This document shows, in pieces, positions 32,673 through 42,864 of a stretch of DNA of 64,000 nucleotides; position 1 is the stretch's first letter, and each line of letters opens with the position of its first letter. Below the pieces are notes generated by a model that did not search any database, was not told the DNA's origin, and worked only from the letters and a program-made list of their open reading frames with translations. A program made the position numbers and the translations under genes. The DNA lies in NCBI RefSeq assembly GCF_030369615.1, contig NZ_CP128494.1, positions 2,437,501 through 2,501,500 on the forward strand, given 5' to 3'. This DNA is from Geobacillus stearothermophilus ATCC 12980. Lineage in GTDB: Bacteria > Bacillota > Bacilli > Bacillales > Anoxybacillaceae.

Positions 32673-34142
32673 TCATGTATAGAGACGGCGCGCTTTTTGC
32701 ACGTATTTTTGCACCGTCGACGCCGAAACGCCGTATTTGGCCGCCATCTCTCTTTGCGTCACACGCTCTCCTTGCTGACGACGCCACATGTATTCAATCG
32801 CCGCCGCCCACGCCGCTCCGTTCGCAAACCGTTCGCCATCGGCCAGCGGATGGACGGCAATCGCAAACGCAAAGCGGCAGAGTGCTTCCTTTTCTTCATT
32901 ATTTGCCGAAAGCGCATCGACCATACGGCCGACGTTCCCCGCCCGGGCGGACGAGCCGTCGGTCAAGCCAAATAAAAACGAGTCGATGAATGGACGCAAG
33001 CGCGGGTCGGCCGGCAACAAGCGGCAGATCGCCAGCGACATGGCCGTTTCCTCCGCTTGCTTCGAGCGGCTGAACAAATATAAGCCGTACAACTGGTCAG
33101 CCAATCCTTCCTGCTCAATCCAGCGGATGATGCGGGCAAACGCTTCGTCGAACGACGGAACAGCCCACGGCTCCTCGCCGCGCTTTTCCGGATGAAACAC
33201 GAGAAACTCTTCCCACATGTTCCGAGCGAGCGATTCATGCCCCGTATGGTAGGCGGTGCAGGCGAGCCAGTAGTAAAACGGCCCGTCGCCGCGAAAGCCG
33301 CTTTTGTACAGGCGGTGCAGCCAGCGGAACGCCAAATCGAACCGCCCGACAAGCGCGAACGTCGCCCCGAGCTTGTATTGATGCTCATGGAAAAACGGAT
33401 AAAGCCCGGCGAGCGTCCGGCAAAGGGAAGAGACTTGCTCCTGATCATGCAAGTAATACGCGAAAACGAGCGCATTGCAAAGCGCATGCAAATTGCCGGG
33501 ATCGCGTTTGAGCACTTCACGCACTTTCTGTTTCGCTTTGTCGACATCGCCGCTGTAAAAATAAGCAAGCGCCAGGTTGTTGTGCGCCGCCCACACGTCC
33601 GGATAGCGGACGACAATCGCCTCGAGCGCCTCAATCGCTTCCGCAAACCGCTCCTCCTCAAGCAAACGGCGGGCCCGATCCTCCAGCACCATCAGTTGCT
33701 CCTCTTCTTCCGTCCATTCTGAGCCATCGAGCCGAAGCAGCTCAAGCAAGTCGGCGGCATCGTCGGCAAACTCCCCGTCCGGCTCATTCGCCAAGTACTG
33801 TTCAGCGTATTGCCGAGCCTCGCGGAACAAGCCGAGGCAGGCGAAATTGTTCGCCAAAAAATACAAACAGTCGTCCATCGTTTCATCGAGATCATGAATA
33901 ATTTTGAACAGCCATTGGTTTGAAAACTGGTATTCACCAAGTTCAGACAATACTAGCGCCAGCTGCAGGGCAAACGACGCATCGCGCTCATCCAAACGGA
34001 CGGCGCGCTCGAAATACTTCCTCGCCTTATGCAAATCGCCCCGATCGTATGCTTTCATTCCTTTTTTGAAAAAATACTCTCCGTTCTGGATAAACGGCAC
34101 AATCGTCGCTTTTCGTGATGACTGCTTCAGTTGTTTTCCCAT
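32673..34142 (-). CDS. TPR-repeat protein with C-terminal HTH (YvcD-like)
   Basis: Protein of 489 residues. Tetratricopeptide-type helices run from about residue 20 to 300 (FFKKGMKAYDRGDLHKARKY; VWAAHNNLALAYFYSGDVDK). A short HTH closes the protein (TQREMAAKYGVSASTVQKYV). It corresponds to B. subtilis YvcD, next to trxB. Function unknown; the tail suggests DNA or RNA contact. Confidence 0.85.
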   Translation of the reverse strand: MGKQLKQSSRKATIVPFIQNGEYFFKKGMKAYDRGDLHKARKYFERAVRLDERDASFALQLALVLSELGEYQFSNQWLFKIIHDLDETMDDCLYFLANNFACLGLFREARQYAEQYLANEPDGEFADDAADLLELLRLDGSEWTEEEEQLMVLEDRARRLLEEERFAEAIEALEAIVVRYPDVWAAHNNLALAYFYSGDVDKAKQKVREVLKRDPGNLHALCNALVFAYYLHDQEQVSSLCRTLAGLYPFFHEHQYKLGATFALVGRFDLAFRWLHRLYKSGFRGDGPFYYWLACTAYHTGHESLARNMWEEFLVFHPEKRGEEPWAVPSFDEAFARIIRWIEQEGLADQLYGLYLFSRSKQAEETAMSLAICRLLPADPRLRPFIDSFLFGLTDGSSARAGNVGRMVDALSANNEEKEALCRFAFAIAVHPLADGERFANGAAWAAAIEYMWRRQQGERVTQREMAAKYGVSASTVQKYVQKARRLYT

Positions 34143-34277
34143 TCTGTCCTCCGTTGTCCGTAAAATTCGTCGAGCAACAGTATATCATATTGGCCGCTGA
34201 AACAAACAACAAAACTCAGCTCAAAAACATGGCAGCAGCGCCATTGCCGTCCGCCAAACGGCGGAGACGTCAAAAAA

Positions 34278-34354
34278 GGATGCCCCGCCCTCCGGCTGCC
34301 TCCGCGGTTCGCTCACGCGAGCCATGAGCCCGGCAGTCTGAGTGGCGGGCATCC
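34278..34354 (-). terminator. his operon terminator
   Basis: A long imperfect hairpin with outer arms GGATGCCCGCC and GGCGGGGCATCC (minus strand), enclosing a second GC-rich stem, followed by TTTTTTG. It lies about 70 bases after the hisIE stop. Confidence 0.8.
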
Positions 34355-34420
34355 CGTTTTTCCATTCCTCCGTTTCCAATCGTTCCCGTGAACAAGCCTT
34401 CGCCAACCATCGGCTTACGA

Positions 34421-35068
34421 TTAGGTTTGTTCCGCTGCTTCCGTTTTTTGTGCGTGCCGCTCGGCAAGCGTTGCCAGCACGGCGTCAAGCGGCAACTTTT
34501 GTTCCCGCAACAGCACAAGCAAATGGTACAACAAATCAGCCGCTTCCCATTTCAGCTCGTCATGACTCCGGTTTTTCGCCGCAATAATCACTTCGGCCGC
34601 TTCTTCGCCGACTTTTTTCAAAATCTTATCGACGCCTTTTTCAAACAAATACGTCGTGTACGACCCTTCTGGCCGTTCGGCGTCGCGCTTGGCGATGATC
34701 TGTTCGAGCTCGTTCAAAATGGCGAACCGGTCGGCCTGCGGCGCGCGCGCCGCGCCGTCCAGCGAGCGGGAAAAGCACGAATACGCGCCCGTATGGCACG
34801 CCGGACCCGCCGGCTCGATGAGCACGAGCAACGCATCGGCGTCGCAGTCGTAGCGGATGTCGACAACGCGCTGCACGTTTCCAGATGTCGCCCCTTTATG
34901 CCACAACTCTTGGCGCGAGCGGCTGTAAAACCATGTTTCTCCGGTCTCGATCGTTTTTTCGAGCGACTCTTTGTTCATATAGGCGAGCGTGAGCACTTCC
35001 TTGCTTTGCGCATCTTGGACGATCGCGGGCACCAGCCCTTTTTCATCAAAGCGAATGTCTGCCGTCAT
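34421..35068 (-). CDS. hisIE: Bifunctional phosphoribosyl-AMP cyclohydrolase / phosphoribosyl-ATP pyrophosphatase
   Basis: Histidine pathway steps 2 and 3, 215 residues. The HisI domain (about 1-115) carries metal motifs in [15 protein letters not shown] and [13 protein letters not shown]. The HisE domain (about 120-210) has [20 protein letters not shown] and [12 protein letters not shown]. The start overlaps the hisF stop by 4 bases. It is last in the operon. Confidence 0.97.
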   Translation of the reverse strand: MTADIRFDEKGLVPAIVQDAQSKEVLTLAYMNKESLEKTIETGETWFYSRSRQELWHKGATSGNVQRVVDIRYDCDADALLVLIEPAGPACHTGAYSCFSRSLDGAARAPQADRFAILNELEQIIAKRDAERPEGSYTTYLFEKGVDKILKKVGEEAAEVIIAAKNRSHDELKWEAADLLYHLLVLLREQKLPLDAVLATLAERHAQKTEAAEQT

Positions 35069-35823
35069 CGCACGTTCACCCCTCTTTCTTTCAAGTACGC
35101 TTTCACTTGTCCGACCGACGTTTCTTTGTAATGGAAAATCGATGCCGCCAGCGCCGCGTCCGCTTTCCCTTTTTCGAACGCTTCGAGGAAATGCTCGGCC
35201 TTGCCGGCGCCGCCGGACGCAATGACCGGAACGCTGACCGCTTCGCTCACCCGCCGCGTCAAGGCAATATCAAAACCGTTTTTGCCGCCATCGGCATCCA
35301 TGCTCGTCAGCAAAATCTCCCCGGCGCCAAGACGGACCGCTTCCTGCGCCCACGCGACCACTTCCCATTCGGTCGCGTTGCGGCCGCCGTGCGTATAGAC
35401 GCGCCATGAACCAAGCGTTTCATCGTATTTCGCGTCAATGGCAACGACGATGCATTGCGAGCCGAAAAAGTCCGCCCCTTCTGCGATCAAGGCCGGATGG
35501 AGCACCGCGGCGGTGTTGAGCGATACTTTGTCGGCCCCGGCGCGCAGCATCCGCTTCATATCGTCAAGCGAATGAATCCCCCCGCCGACCGTAAACGGAA
35601 TGGCGAGCTCGGCAGCGACGCGCTCGACGACATCGACCATCGTTTTCCGGCCTTCATGGGAAGCGGAGATGTCCAAAAAGACGAGCTCGTCCGCCCCTTG
35701 CTCATCGTACGCCTTCGCCAGCTCCACCGGGTCGCCGGCATCGCGCAGCTGGACAAATTGCACTCCTTTGACGACGCGGCCGTCTTTCACATCGAGGCAC
35801 GGGATGATGCGTTTCGTGATCAT
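35065..35823 (-). CDS. hisF: Imidazole glycerol phosphate synthase, cyclase subunit
   Basis: TIM barrel of 252 residues that joins HisH-derived ammonia with PRFAR to give imidazole glycerol phosphate and AICAR. Catalytic Asp in [15 protein letters not shown] and in LTSMDADG; phosphate loops at TVGGGIHS and ASGGAGK. It overlaps hisA and hisIE by 4 bases each. Confidence 0.98.
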   Translation of the reverse strand: MITKRIIPCLDVKDGRVVKGVQFVQLRDAGDPVELAKAYDEQGADELVFLDISASHEGRKTMVDVVERVAAELAIPFTVGGGIHSLDDMKRMLRAGADKVSLNTAAVLHPALIAEGADFFGSQCIVVAIDAKYDETLGSWRVYTHGGRNATEWEVVAWAQEAVRLGAGEILLTSMDADGGKNGFDIALTRRVSEAVSVPVIASGGAGKAEHFLEAFEKGKADAALAASIFHYKETSVGQVKAYLKERGVNVR

Positions 35824-36554
35824 CGCTCGCTCACCGCCTTTAACGCTTCCGCTAGCGTAAACTGATTCGTATAAAGCGCCTTGCCGACGATCGCACCGCC
35901 GATGCCTTGTCCAGCATATTGGCAGAGCGCGCGCAAATCGTCAAGCGAGCTGACGCCGCCAGAAGCAATCACTTCTTTTCCCGTCGCCTCGGCCAACCGG
36001 ACCGCGGCGGCGATGTTCGGGCCCGACAGCGTGCCGTCCGTTGCAATGTCCGTAAAGATAAACGTCTCCACCCCCGCCTCGGCGAGCATCCGCCCGAGTT
36101 CTTCCGCTTTCACGTTGGACGTCGCCAGCCACCCTTCCGTCGCCACGAAGCCGTCGCGGGCGTCAATGCCAATCACGATGCGGCGGCCGTATGTTTGGAG
36201 CATCTTTTTCACAAACGGCGGATCGGCAATGGCGGCGCTTCCTAAAATGACGCGGGCGACCCCATTTTCTAAATAATACACGATATCCTCTTCCGTCCGG
36301 ATGCCGCCGCCGACTTGCACGTTGACGCCCAGGCGGGCCGCTTCAATGACAAACCGGTCGTTGACGCGCCGCCCTTCTTTCGCCCCGTCCAAATCGACCA
36401 TATGAATCCACTCCGCCCCTTGGGCCGCGAATTGCTCGGCCATCGCGACCGGCGAATCGCCGTACACCGTTTCTTTGTTGTAATCGCCTTGCAGCAGGCG
36501 GACGCACTTGCCGCCGCGCATATCGATCGCCGGATAAATCGTAAACGCCGCCAT
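35820..36554 (-). CDS. hisA: ProFAR isomerase (HisA)
   Basis: TIM-barrel Amadori isomerase of 244 residues. Catalytic Asp in [14 protein letters not shown] and in [13 protein letters not shown]; phosphate loops [12 protein letters not shown] and [11 protein letters not shown]. The ATG shares one base with the hisH stop (TGATG). Confidence 0.98.
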   Translation of the reverse strand: MAAFTIYPAIDMRGGKCVRLLQGDYNKETVYGDSPVAMAEQFAAQGAEWIHMVDLDGAKEGRRVNDRFVIEAARLGVNVQVGGGIRTEEDIVYYLENGVARVILGSAAIADPPFVKKMLQTYGRRIVIGIDARDGFVATEGWLATSNVKAEELGRMLAEAGVETFIFTDIATDGTLSGPNIAAAVRLAEATGKEVIASGGVSSLDDLRALCQYAGQGIGGAIVGKALYTNQFTLAEALKAVSER

Positions 36555-37195
36555 CAGCCGTTCCCCCTTCCCGTGGCGATGCCGACATAATTGTTCAAGA
36601 TGCTCATGCCGACCGCACCGCTTTTTTCCGGATGAAACTGTGTGCCAAACACACAGCCGCGCCCGACGACCGCCGGAACATCAACGTCATATTCACTGCT
36701 CGCGAGCACGACGTCCTCATCCCCTGGAATGACATAATACGAATGGACAAAATACACATGCCCTTCCTCGACGCCACGAAGGAGCGGCGACGGACGATGA
36801 AAGCGGAGCCGGTTCCAGCCCATGTGCGGCACTTTGTATGGCTCGCCGGTTTTCGTGACGCCCGGAAAACGGACGACGCGGCCGCGAAGCAAGCCAAGCC
36901 CTTTTGTCGGCCCGTTTTCTTCGCTTTCGTCAAACAACAGCTGCATCCCTAAACAAATGCCGAGCAGCGGCGTGCCGTTTTCAACCGCCGAACGGATGAA
37001 AGCAGCTAGGCCTGTCTCATTTAAAATGTGCATCGCATCGCGAAACGAGCCGACACCGGGCAAAATCAGCCCGCGCGCCTGCTCGAGCTCCTCTTTGTCG
37101 CCGCTCACGATATACGGGCAGCCGAGCCGCTCGAGCGCTTTGCGGACGCTGTATAAGTTGCCCATGCCATAATCGATGATCCCGATCATCGTCAT
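36554..37195 (-). CDS. hisH: Imidazole glycerol phosphate synthase, glutaminase subunit
   Basis: Class I glutamine amidotransferase of 213 residues supplying ammonia to HisF. The nucleophile Cys is in [12 protein letters not shown]; His and Glu are in [10 protein letters not shown]. The start at 37195 is chosen from AAAGGA 5 bases upstream; a second ATG two codons later is possible. A 225-bp non-coding gap separates it from hisB. Confidence 0.97.
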   Translation of the reverse strand: MTMIGIIDYGMGNLYSVRKALERLGCPYIVSGDKEELEQARGLILPGVGSFRDAMHILNETGLAAFIRSAVENGTPLLGICLGMQLLFDESEENGPTKGLGLLRGRVVRFPGVTKTGEPYKVPHMGWNRLRFHRPSPLLRGVEEGHVYFVHSYYVIPGDEDVVLASSEYDVDVPAVVGRGCVFGTQFHPEKSGAVGMSILNNYVGIATGRGNG

Positions 37196-37420
37196 CCCAT
37201 TCCTTTCTTCCCTGATCCATGCCCATCCCCTTGTTCAATGAACAACGGTATGGCGGCATGCTTTTTTACGGCGCTCCTTCCATGTGCAAACCTCTCCTTG
37301 GCATCCGGTCGCCTTTCCTGCATCCATGGAGCTTTTCCCGCAGGAAGCGCTGCCTCGATCCGACCGCCTTTCCTGCGCCTGCGGAACTCTTTCCCCACGG
37401 GGGGCGCCCCACTCCATCGG
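37196..37420 (-). other. hisB-hisH spacer with internal repeats
   Basis: 225 bases without a credible gene inside the operon. GCAGGAAAGGCG occurs twice on the minus strand, with a GCGCTTCCTGC stretch between that can pair with either copy. No T-run follows, so it is not a simple terminator. Confidence 0.5.
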
Positions 37421-38011
37421 CTACAGCATCCCTTTTGTCGACGGAACGCCTTTGACGCGCGGGTCGATCATCGTTGCTTCATCGAGCGCCCGCCCGAGCG
37501 CCTTAAACACCGCTTCGACCATATGGTGCGTATTGCGCCCGTAATGGACGATGACATGCAAGTTCATCCGCGCTTCAAGCGCCAGTTTCCATAAAAACTC
37601 ATGCACGAGCTCGACATCAAACGCGCCGACTTTCGCTGCCGGAAACTCGCCGCGAAACTCAAAATGCGGGCGATTGCTCAAGTCGATCACAACTTGCGCC
37701 AAGGCGTCATCCATCGGCACAAACGCGTTGCCGTACCGCTTGATTCCTTTTTTGTCGCCAAGCGCTTCCTTGATCGCCTGCCCGAGGCAAATGCCGATGT
37801 CTTCCGTCGTATGGTGGTCGTCAATATGCGTGTCGCCTTTCGCGTCAATGCGCAAATCGAACTGGCCGTGCTTGGCGAACAAATCGAGCATATGGGTTAA
37901 AAACGGCACGCCCGTTTCCAGTTCGGCTTTTCCTTCGCCGTCAATCGCCAAACGCAGCTCAATGCTCGTCTCGTTCGTCGTTCTTGCGATCATCGCTTCC
38001 CTTGCCATCAT
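37421..38011 (-). CDS. hisB: Imidazoleglycerol-phosphate dehydratase
   Basis: Mn-dependent dehydratase of 196 residues (step 6). It shows the two metal motifs HIDDHHTTEDIG and VHYGRNTHHMVEA. ATGATG directly follows the hisD stop; the second ATG (38008) has slightly better spacing to AAAGGGG, so the start may be one codon later. It is monofunctional, as usual in Firmicutes. Confidence 0.97.
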   Translation of the reverse strand: MMAREAMIARTTNETSIELRLAIDGEGKAELETGVPFLTHMLDLFAKHGQFDLRIDAKGDTHIDDHHTTEDIGICLGQAIKEALGDKKGIKRYGNAFVPMDDALAQVVIDLSNRPHFEFRGEFPAAKVGAFDVELVHEFLWKLALEARMNLHVIVHYGRNTHHMVEAVFKALGRALDEATMIDPRVKGVPSTKGML

Positions 38012-39286
38012 TCATTCCCCTTTCTCGAGCCGCACCTCAATGGCGCGCGCGTGCGCCTCTAGCCCCTCGAGGCGGGCAAAGGCGGCGATTTTGTCGCCAT
38101 GTTGTTTCAATGCGGTTTCACTGTAAACAATCACGCTTGATTTTTTCACAAACTCGTCAACGCTCAAGCCGCTTGAGAATCTGGCCGTGCCGTTGGTTGG
38201 CAGCACGTGGTTCGGCCCGGCGAAATAGTCGCCGACCGGCTCGGAGCTGAAGCGGCCGAAAAACATCGCTCCCGCATGGCGGAGCCGGCCGAAAAGCGCG
38301 AGCGGTTCTGCCGTCATCACTTCCAAATGCTCCGGGGCCAGTTCGTTCACGACATCCACCGCTTCCTCAAGCGTCTCAGTGACGTAAATGGTGCCATAGT
38401 TCTCGAGCGCCGCTTGGGCAATGTCGCGGCGCGGCAGCGTTTCCAGCTGCCGTTCGACTTCGCTCGCCACCGCCAGCGCCAATTTCATCGACGGCGTCAC
38501 CAAAATGGCCGACGCCCGCACGTCATGCTCGGCTTGCGACAACAAATCGGCCGCAATCTCATCCGCATGCGCCGTCTCATCGGCGAGCACGACAATTTCG
38601 CTCGGCCCGGCGATCATGTCGATCGCCACATGCCCAAACACTTCCCGCTTCGCCAATGCCACATAAATATTGCCCGGCCCGAAAATTTTGTCAACCGGCC
38701 GGATCGTTTCCGTCCCGTAAGCAAGCGCGGCGATCGCCTGCGCGCCGCCGACTTTGTAAATTTCCGTCACGCCGAGTTCATAGGCGGCGGCCAGCACCCC
38801 AGCCGGGAGCGTGCCATCTTTGTTTGGCGGCGAGGTGATGACAATCCGTTTCACCCCCGCCACTTGTGCGGGAATAACGTTCATCAGCACAGACGACGGA
38901 TAAGCGGCCGTCCCGCCTGGCACGTACAACCCGACCGCATCGAGCGGCGTCACCTTTTGTCCGAGAATGGTGCCGTCTTCTTTCGTCATCCACCATGATT
39001 CGCGCTTTTGCCGCTCATGGTAGTCGCGAATGTTCGCCGCCGCTTGGCGAATGATCTCCAGCATCTCCGCGTCCATCGCCGCATGCGCGCGCTTCATTTC
39101 CGCTTCCGTCACCTTGAGCGAATCCAAGCGGACGCCGTCAAACCGTTCCGTGTATTCTTTCAGCGCTTCGTCGCCGCGGGTGCGCACAGCGGCGATGATA
39201 TCGAGCACCGCACGCCGCTGCTCCTCCGTTCCGCTTTCAATCGTCCGCCTTAGCGACACGCCACCTCGGATCCGTTCGATTTTCAT
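38012..39286 (-). CDS. hisD: Histidinol dehydrogenase
   Basis: Zn/NAD enzyme of 424 residues for the last two steps. [20 protein letters not shown] and DMIAGPSEI mark the family. The catalytic Glu-His pair lies in [10 protein letters not shown], with the zinc site in SQAEHD and [17 protein letters not shown] precedes the ATG. It is coupled directly to hisB. Confidence 0.98.
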   Translation of the reverse strand: MKIERIRGGVSLRRTIESGTEEQRRAVLDIIAAVRTRGDEALKEYTERFDGVRLDSLKVTEAEMKRAHAAMDAEMLEIIRQAAANIRDYHERQKRESWWMTKEDGTILGQKVTPLDAVGLYVPGGTAAYPSSVLMNVIPAQVAGVKRIVITSPPNKDGTLPAGVLAAAYELGVTEIYKVGGAQAIAALAYGTETIRPVDKIFGPGNIYVALAKREVFGHVAIDMIAGPSEIVVLADETAHADEIAADLLSQAEHDVRASAILVTPSMKLALAVASEVERQLETLPRRDIAQAALENYGTIYVTETLEEAVDVVNELAPEHLEVMTAEPLALFGRLRHAGAMFFGRFSSEPVGDYFAGPNHVLPTNGTARFSSGLSVDEFVKKSSVIVYSETALKQHGDKIAAFARLEGLEAHARAIEVRLEKGE

Positions 39287-39422
39287 CGTTCGCTCCCCTT
39301 TCTATAGCATCGATCCGTTTTCCTCCACCAAGCCCCCATCAGCGCCGCGGACGCCGTTCCGCCAACGCCGCGCCGAGCCTCCATCAAGCTCTCTGTGGAC
39401 AACCGCCCGTTTCCATCTTTTT

Positions 39423-40046
39423 CTATGGTTGTGGAATCACCGCCGCCAATCGGTCGACCAACCGCTCAATGTCCCCGCCGTTTAGCCGGTAGCTCGCCGG
39501 GTTGACAATCAGGCGCGACGTCACCTCGGCGATTCGTTCCAGCTCGACAAGCCCGTTTTCTTTCAATGTCCGTCCGGTCGAAACGATATCGACGATCCGG
39601 TCGGCAAGGCCGATCAGCGGGGCGAGCTCGATCGAGCCGTTTAGGCGGATGATCTCAACTTGCTCACCTTGTTCGCGAAAATACGTCGACGCGATGTTTG
39701 GATATTTCGTCGCCACCCTTGGCGCGATTTCATTCATCTTGGCACCGGGCAGCCCGGCGACCGCCAAATGGCAGCGGCTGATGTGCAAATCGAGCAGCTC
39801 ATAGACGTTCCGTTCTTCCTCCATTAAGACATCTTTTCCCGCTATGCCCAAATCCGCCACCCCATGTTCGACATAGGTGACGACATCCATCGGTTTCGCC
39901 AAAATAAAGCGCATCTGCTCCTCCGGCACGTCAATGACAAGCTTGCGCGACTCGTCAAATTCCGGCGGCAGCACATAATCCGCCCGCCGCAGCAGCTCGA
40001 CCGCCTCATCAAAAATGCGCCCTTTTGGCATCGCAATCGTCAGCAT
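39423..40046 (-). CDS. hisG: ATP phosphoribosyltransferase, short form
   Basis: First committed step of histidine synthesis, 207 residues. The short form lacks the regulatory domain and needs HisZ, which is encoded just upstream. Motifs: [29 protein letters not shown] and the PRPP loop [20 protein letters not shown] precedes the ATG at 40046. It is separated from hisZ by 175 bp and from hisD by 136 bp. Confidence 0.97.
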   Translation of the reverse strand: MLTIAMPKGRIFDEAVELLRRADYVLPPEFDESRKLVIDVPEEQMRFILAKPMDVVTYVEHGVADLGIAGKDVLMEEERNVYELLDLHISRCHLAVAGLPGAKMNEIAPRVATKYPNIASTYFREQGEQVEIIRLNGSIELAPLIGLADRIVDIVSTGRTLKENGLVELERIAEVTSRLIVNPASYRLNGGDIERLVDRLAAVIPQP

Positions 40047-40221
40047 CACTCTTCCTCCCTGCTCGTCGTCATGTGCAAACGCGGCGCTTTTCCGCCAAAC
40101 TCTCCCTCTCGCCGAACTAGCGCAGCCGGACACCCTCGTGGCTTTAGCCGTTCCATCTCCCGCCTCATCGACAGCCGTTCCAGTCGTTCCTGTTCGAGAC
40201 GTTCTCCTCTTTTTGCGGCAT

Positions 40222-41397
40222 TCATTGCCCGCTGCGGCCAAGCAAATAGACGATCGACCGGTAGCGCTGGCTGTAGGCGTCAATATCACGAATGCCGGCA
40301 ATATGCTGCAAGACGACGCGCTTGCCTTCCGCCCGTTTCGCCTCGGCGAGCTCCACCGCTTCCGCCAGCCGCTCTTGGCTAAAGACGATGCACTCGATGT
40401 CGCCGCGCACATCCGTTTCCCCAATCGCCTCAATCAACCGATCGACGCGCAACCCAACCCCCGTCGCCGGCGCCGGGCGCGAGAACTTCGCCAGCAAATC
40501 ATCATACCGCCCGCCGTTGCCGATCGGGAATCCGACTTGCTCGGCGTACACGTCAAATAAAATGCCGGTGTAATAGCTCATATGGCTGACAAGCGCCATA
40601 TCGAGCTTCACCGCCTCGGCCACCCCATACGTCCGAAGCGCTGCCATGAGCGCCGCCAGCTCGTCAGACGCCCGCCGCCCCTCCTCGCTTGTGACGAGCG
40701 TTTTCGCCTGTTCGATCACGTCCGTTCCGCCGCGCAAGGAAAGAAGATCCAACAGCCGCTTTTGATCGATCGACGAAAGCGGCCACGACTTCACATGTTC
40801 GCGGTAACCGACGTAATTTTTCTCATATAAAAAACGGCGCAATACACTCGCCCGCTCCTCATTCCCTAAAATCTCCAAAAACAGCGCATTGACATACCCG
40901 ATATGGCCGATGGCCACCGAAAAGCGGCCCAACCCCACGCGCTTCAACAACGCGACCATTAAGCTGATGACTTCGGCGTCGGCGGCCACCGTGCCGTCGC
41001 CGATCAGCTCGACGCCGATCTGCTCAAACTCCGCCGGCCGACCGCCCTCGCGCTGCTGGGCGCGGAACACGTTGGCGTTGTACGCCAACCGGAGCGGATT
41101 GCCGTCGTCATAAAGCCTTGACGCCGCCACCCGGGCGATCGGCGCCGTCATATCGGGCCGAAGCACGAGCGTATGCCCTTGCTGATCGAGGAGCTTAAAC
41201 AGCCGATGATCGGCAATCGCCGACGCCGCCCCGACCGTTTCATAATACTCAAGCGTCGGCGTTTCGATAAACTCGTACCCCCAGCGCTCAATTTCTTCCG
41301 CCATCACCGAGCGCACTTGCTTTTTCAACTCATATAAAAACGGCAGCGTATCGCGCATGCCCAACGGTTTTTCAAACATGAACAGCTTTTTTGCCAT
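40222..41397 (-). CDS. hisZ: ATP phosphoribosyltransferase regulatory subunit
   Basis: Paralogue of histidyl-tRNA synthetase with no aminoacylation role; it forms the octamer with short HisG and carries histidine feedback. It has 391 residues. Class II-like motifs: [11 protein letters not shown] and [20 protein letters not shown], with [14 protein letters not shown] downstream. The start at 41397 follows a modest GTGGGG ribosome site. First gene of the his operon. Confidence 0.95.
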   Translation of the reverse strand: MAKKLFMFEKPLGMRDTLPFLYELKKQVRSVMAEEIERWGYEFIETPTLEYYETVGAASAIADHRLFKLLDQQGHTLVLRPDMTAPIARVAASRLYDDGNPLRLAYNANVFRAQQREGGRPAEFEQIGVELIGDGTVAADAEVISLMVALLKRVGLGRFSVAIGHIGYVNALFLEILGNEERASVLRRFLYEKNYVGYREHVKSWPLSSIDQKRLLDLLSLRGGTDVIEQAKTLVTSEEGRRASDELAALMAALRTYGVAEAVKLDMALVSHMSYYTGILFDVYAEQVGFPIGNGGRYDDLLAKFSRPAPATGVGLRVDRLIEAIGETDVRGDIECIVFSQERLAEAVELAEAKRAEGKRVVLQHIAGIRDIDAYSQRYRSIVYLLGRSGQ

Positions 41398-41473
41398 GTC
41401 CCCACGCCCTTTATCGAAATACTTCAGGAAATACTTTAGTTTGCTAATATGGTAGAGAAGTGAAGTTATTAGT

Positions 41474-41502
41474 AGTTTACTCCTTTGCGGCCACAGCGTC
41501 AA
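41474..41502 (-). promoter_or_regulatory. his operon promoter
   Basis: TTGACG, 17-base spacer, TAAACT on the minus strand. It leaves a leader of only about 70 nt before hisZ, too short for a T-box. Confidence 0.75.
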
Positions 41503-41528
41503 GGGGAAAACGCTTTGCCAATAACAAA

Positions 41529-41569
41529 ACGGACAAGATCGCTTCAAAAAACTAGAAGCGCTTGTCCGT
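41529..41569. terminator. Terminator upstream of the his operon
   Basis: ACGGACAAG(C)GCTTC ... GAAGC(GATC)TTGTCCGT with T-rich flanks on either strand. It isolates the his promoter from upstream transcription. Confidence 0.75.
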
Positions 41570-41689
41570 TTCGTTCCACACGGCATAGGCAGTGATCTGC
41601 ACTCTAATGAAAATAGCGGCGATCCATCTTGCCAAAATCCCCAATTCTCCTTTTTTGTTTCTTTCCTTTTTTCCTATTCCAACATGGAA

Positions 41690-41718
41690 AACCGCCCCCG
41701 TTCAATCGGAAGGCGGTT
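41690..41718 (-). terminator. yvoF terminator overlapping the gene end
   Basis: AACCGCC-(15 nt)-GGCGGTT followed by TTCC on the minus strand. The yvoF stop codon lies in the loop. Confidence 0.7.
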
Positions 41719-42199
41719 CACTCCGGCGAACGATGCGCATCGGGCAGCCGGCGACCATCGCTCCGGGCGGGACGTCTTGATGAACGACCGTGCCGGCGGC
41801 GACGACGGCGCGGTCGCCGATCACCACGCCGGGCAAAATGGTCGAGTTCGCGCCGATCATCACCTCATCGCCGATCACGACATCGCCGAGGCGGTATTCG
41901 TCAACCAAATATTCGTGGGCGAGAATCGTCGTGTTGTAGCCGATGACGCAGTTGCGGCCGATGTGAATTTTTTCTGGGAAGAGAATGTCCGGCATGACCA
42001 TAAAGGCGAGCGCCGTTTGCTCGCCGATGTTCATGCCGAGAAACGTGCGGTACAGCCAGCGTTTTAGCGGCAAAAACGGCGTGTAGCGCCCGATTTGAAT
42101 GATGATGACGTTTTTCAGCACTTTCCAAAACGATACGGTGCGGTACAATTGCCAGAGCGAGTTCGCTCCTTGGACAGGGTATTTGGTCGTTCGTCTCAC
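41702..42199 (-). CDS. Acyltransferase, hexapeptide-repeat (YvoF-like)
   Basis: Left-handed beta-helix acetyltransferase of 165 residues. Hexapeptide repeats run from about 75 to 150 (IHIGRNCVIGYNTTIL; VVIGDEVMIGANSTILPGVV). It is similar to B. subtilis YvoF, which starts MRKTTRYPV. The GTG at 42199 gives the matching MRRTTKYPV. Its ribosome site GGAGGA lies in a perfect hairpin with TCCTCC. Substrate unknown. Confidence 0.88.
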   Translation of the reverse strand: MRRTTKYPVQGANSLWQLYRTVSFWKVLKNVIIIQIGRYTPFLPLKRWLYRTFLGMNIGEQTALAFMVMPDILFPEKIHIGRNCVIGYNTTILAHEYLVDEYRLGDVVIGDEVMIGANSTILPGVVIGDRAVVAAGTVVHQDVPPGAMVAGCPMRIVRRSEPPSD

Positions 42200-42219
42200 C
42201 GGGAGGATGATTCCTCCTT

Positions 42220-42864
42220 TCATTCGTTGATGCCGACAATGGCGAGCAAGTCGCTCATTTTCTCGAGCATATAGTCCGGTTTATATTGTTCCAAATATTG
42301 GCGCCCTTTAATCGCCCACGCGACGCCGGCTGTTTTGACGCCGGCGTTTTTGCCGGCCAACATGTCGTGGTAGTTGTCGCCGACCATGAGCGCTTCGTCC
42401 GGTGTTGACTGCAGCACCTCAAGCGCCTTGTAAATCGGCTCGGGGTCCGGCTTTGGCCTCGTGACGTCATCGAGGCCGATGACGCACGAGAAAAACGGCG
42501 CCAGCCGCGTTTTTCTTAACCCCATTAGGGCGGTGTCGTGCATTTTCGTCGTCACAACGCCAAGGCGGAAGCCATGGCGGTGGAGCGTTTCGATCGTTTC
42601 ATACACGGTGTCAAACTCGCGAATCAGTTCGTCATGATGGGCGTGGTTGAACGTGCGGTACGTCTTCACCATCTCCTCGACCCGTTCCGGATCGAGCGAG
42701 CCGAACGTTTCATAGAGCGACGGGCCGATGAACGGCAGGACGTCCTCACGTTTGTAACGGCCTGGATAGTACTTCTCCAACGTATGCAAAAACGACTGGA
42801 TGATGAGCTCGTTCGTATCAATCAATGTGCCGTCAAGATCAAACAAAATGGTGCGAATCGTCAT
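42220..42864 (-). CDS. ppaX: Pyrophosphatase PpaX (HAD family)
   Basis: HAD phosphatase of 214 residues that hydrolyses the pyrophosphate released when HprK phosphorolyses HPr-Ser-P. Motif I is [15 protein letters not shown], motif II VVTTKM and motif [18 protein letters not shown]. The neighbouring hprK supports the role. The start overlaps the yvoD stop by 4 bases. Confidence 0.95.
   Translation of the reverse strand: MTIRTILFDLDGTLIDTNELIIQSFLHTLEKYYPGRYKREDVLPFIGPSLYETFGSLDPERVEEMVKTYRTFNHAHHDELIREFDTVYETIETLHRHGFRLGVVTTKMHDTALMGLRKTRLAPFFSCVIGLDDVTRPKPDPEPIYKALEVLQSTPDEALMVGDNYHDMLAGKNAGVKTAGVAWAIKGRQYLEQYKPDYMLEKMSDLLAIVGINE

Noticed and set aside
37192..37398. 68-codon ORF in the hisB-hisH spacer as a gene
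   Set aside because: Arg/Lys/Gly-rich sequence with no family resemblance; the repeat structure explains the open frame.
41398..41502. T-box riboswitch before the his operon
   Set aside because: The promoter leaves only about 70 nt of leader, with no T-box sequence or specifier loop.
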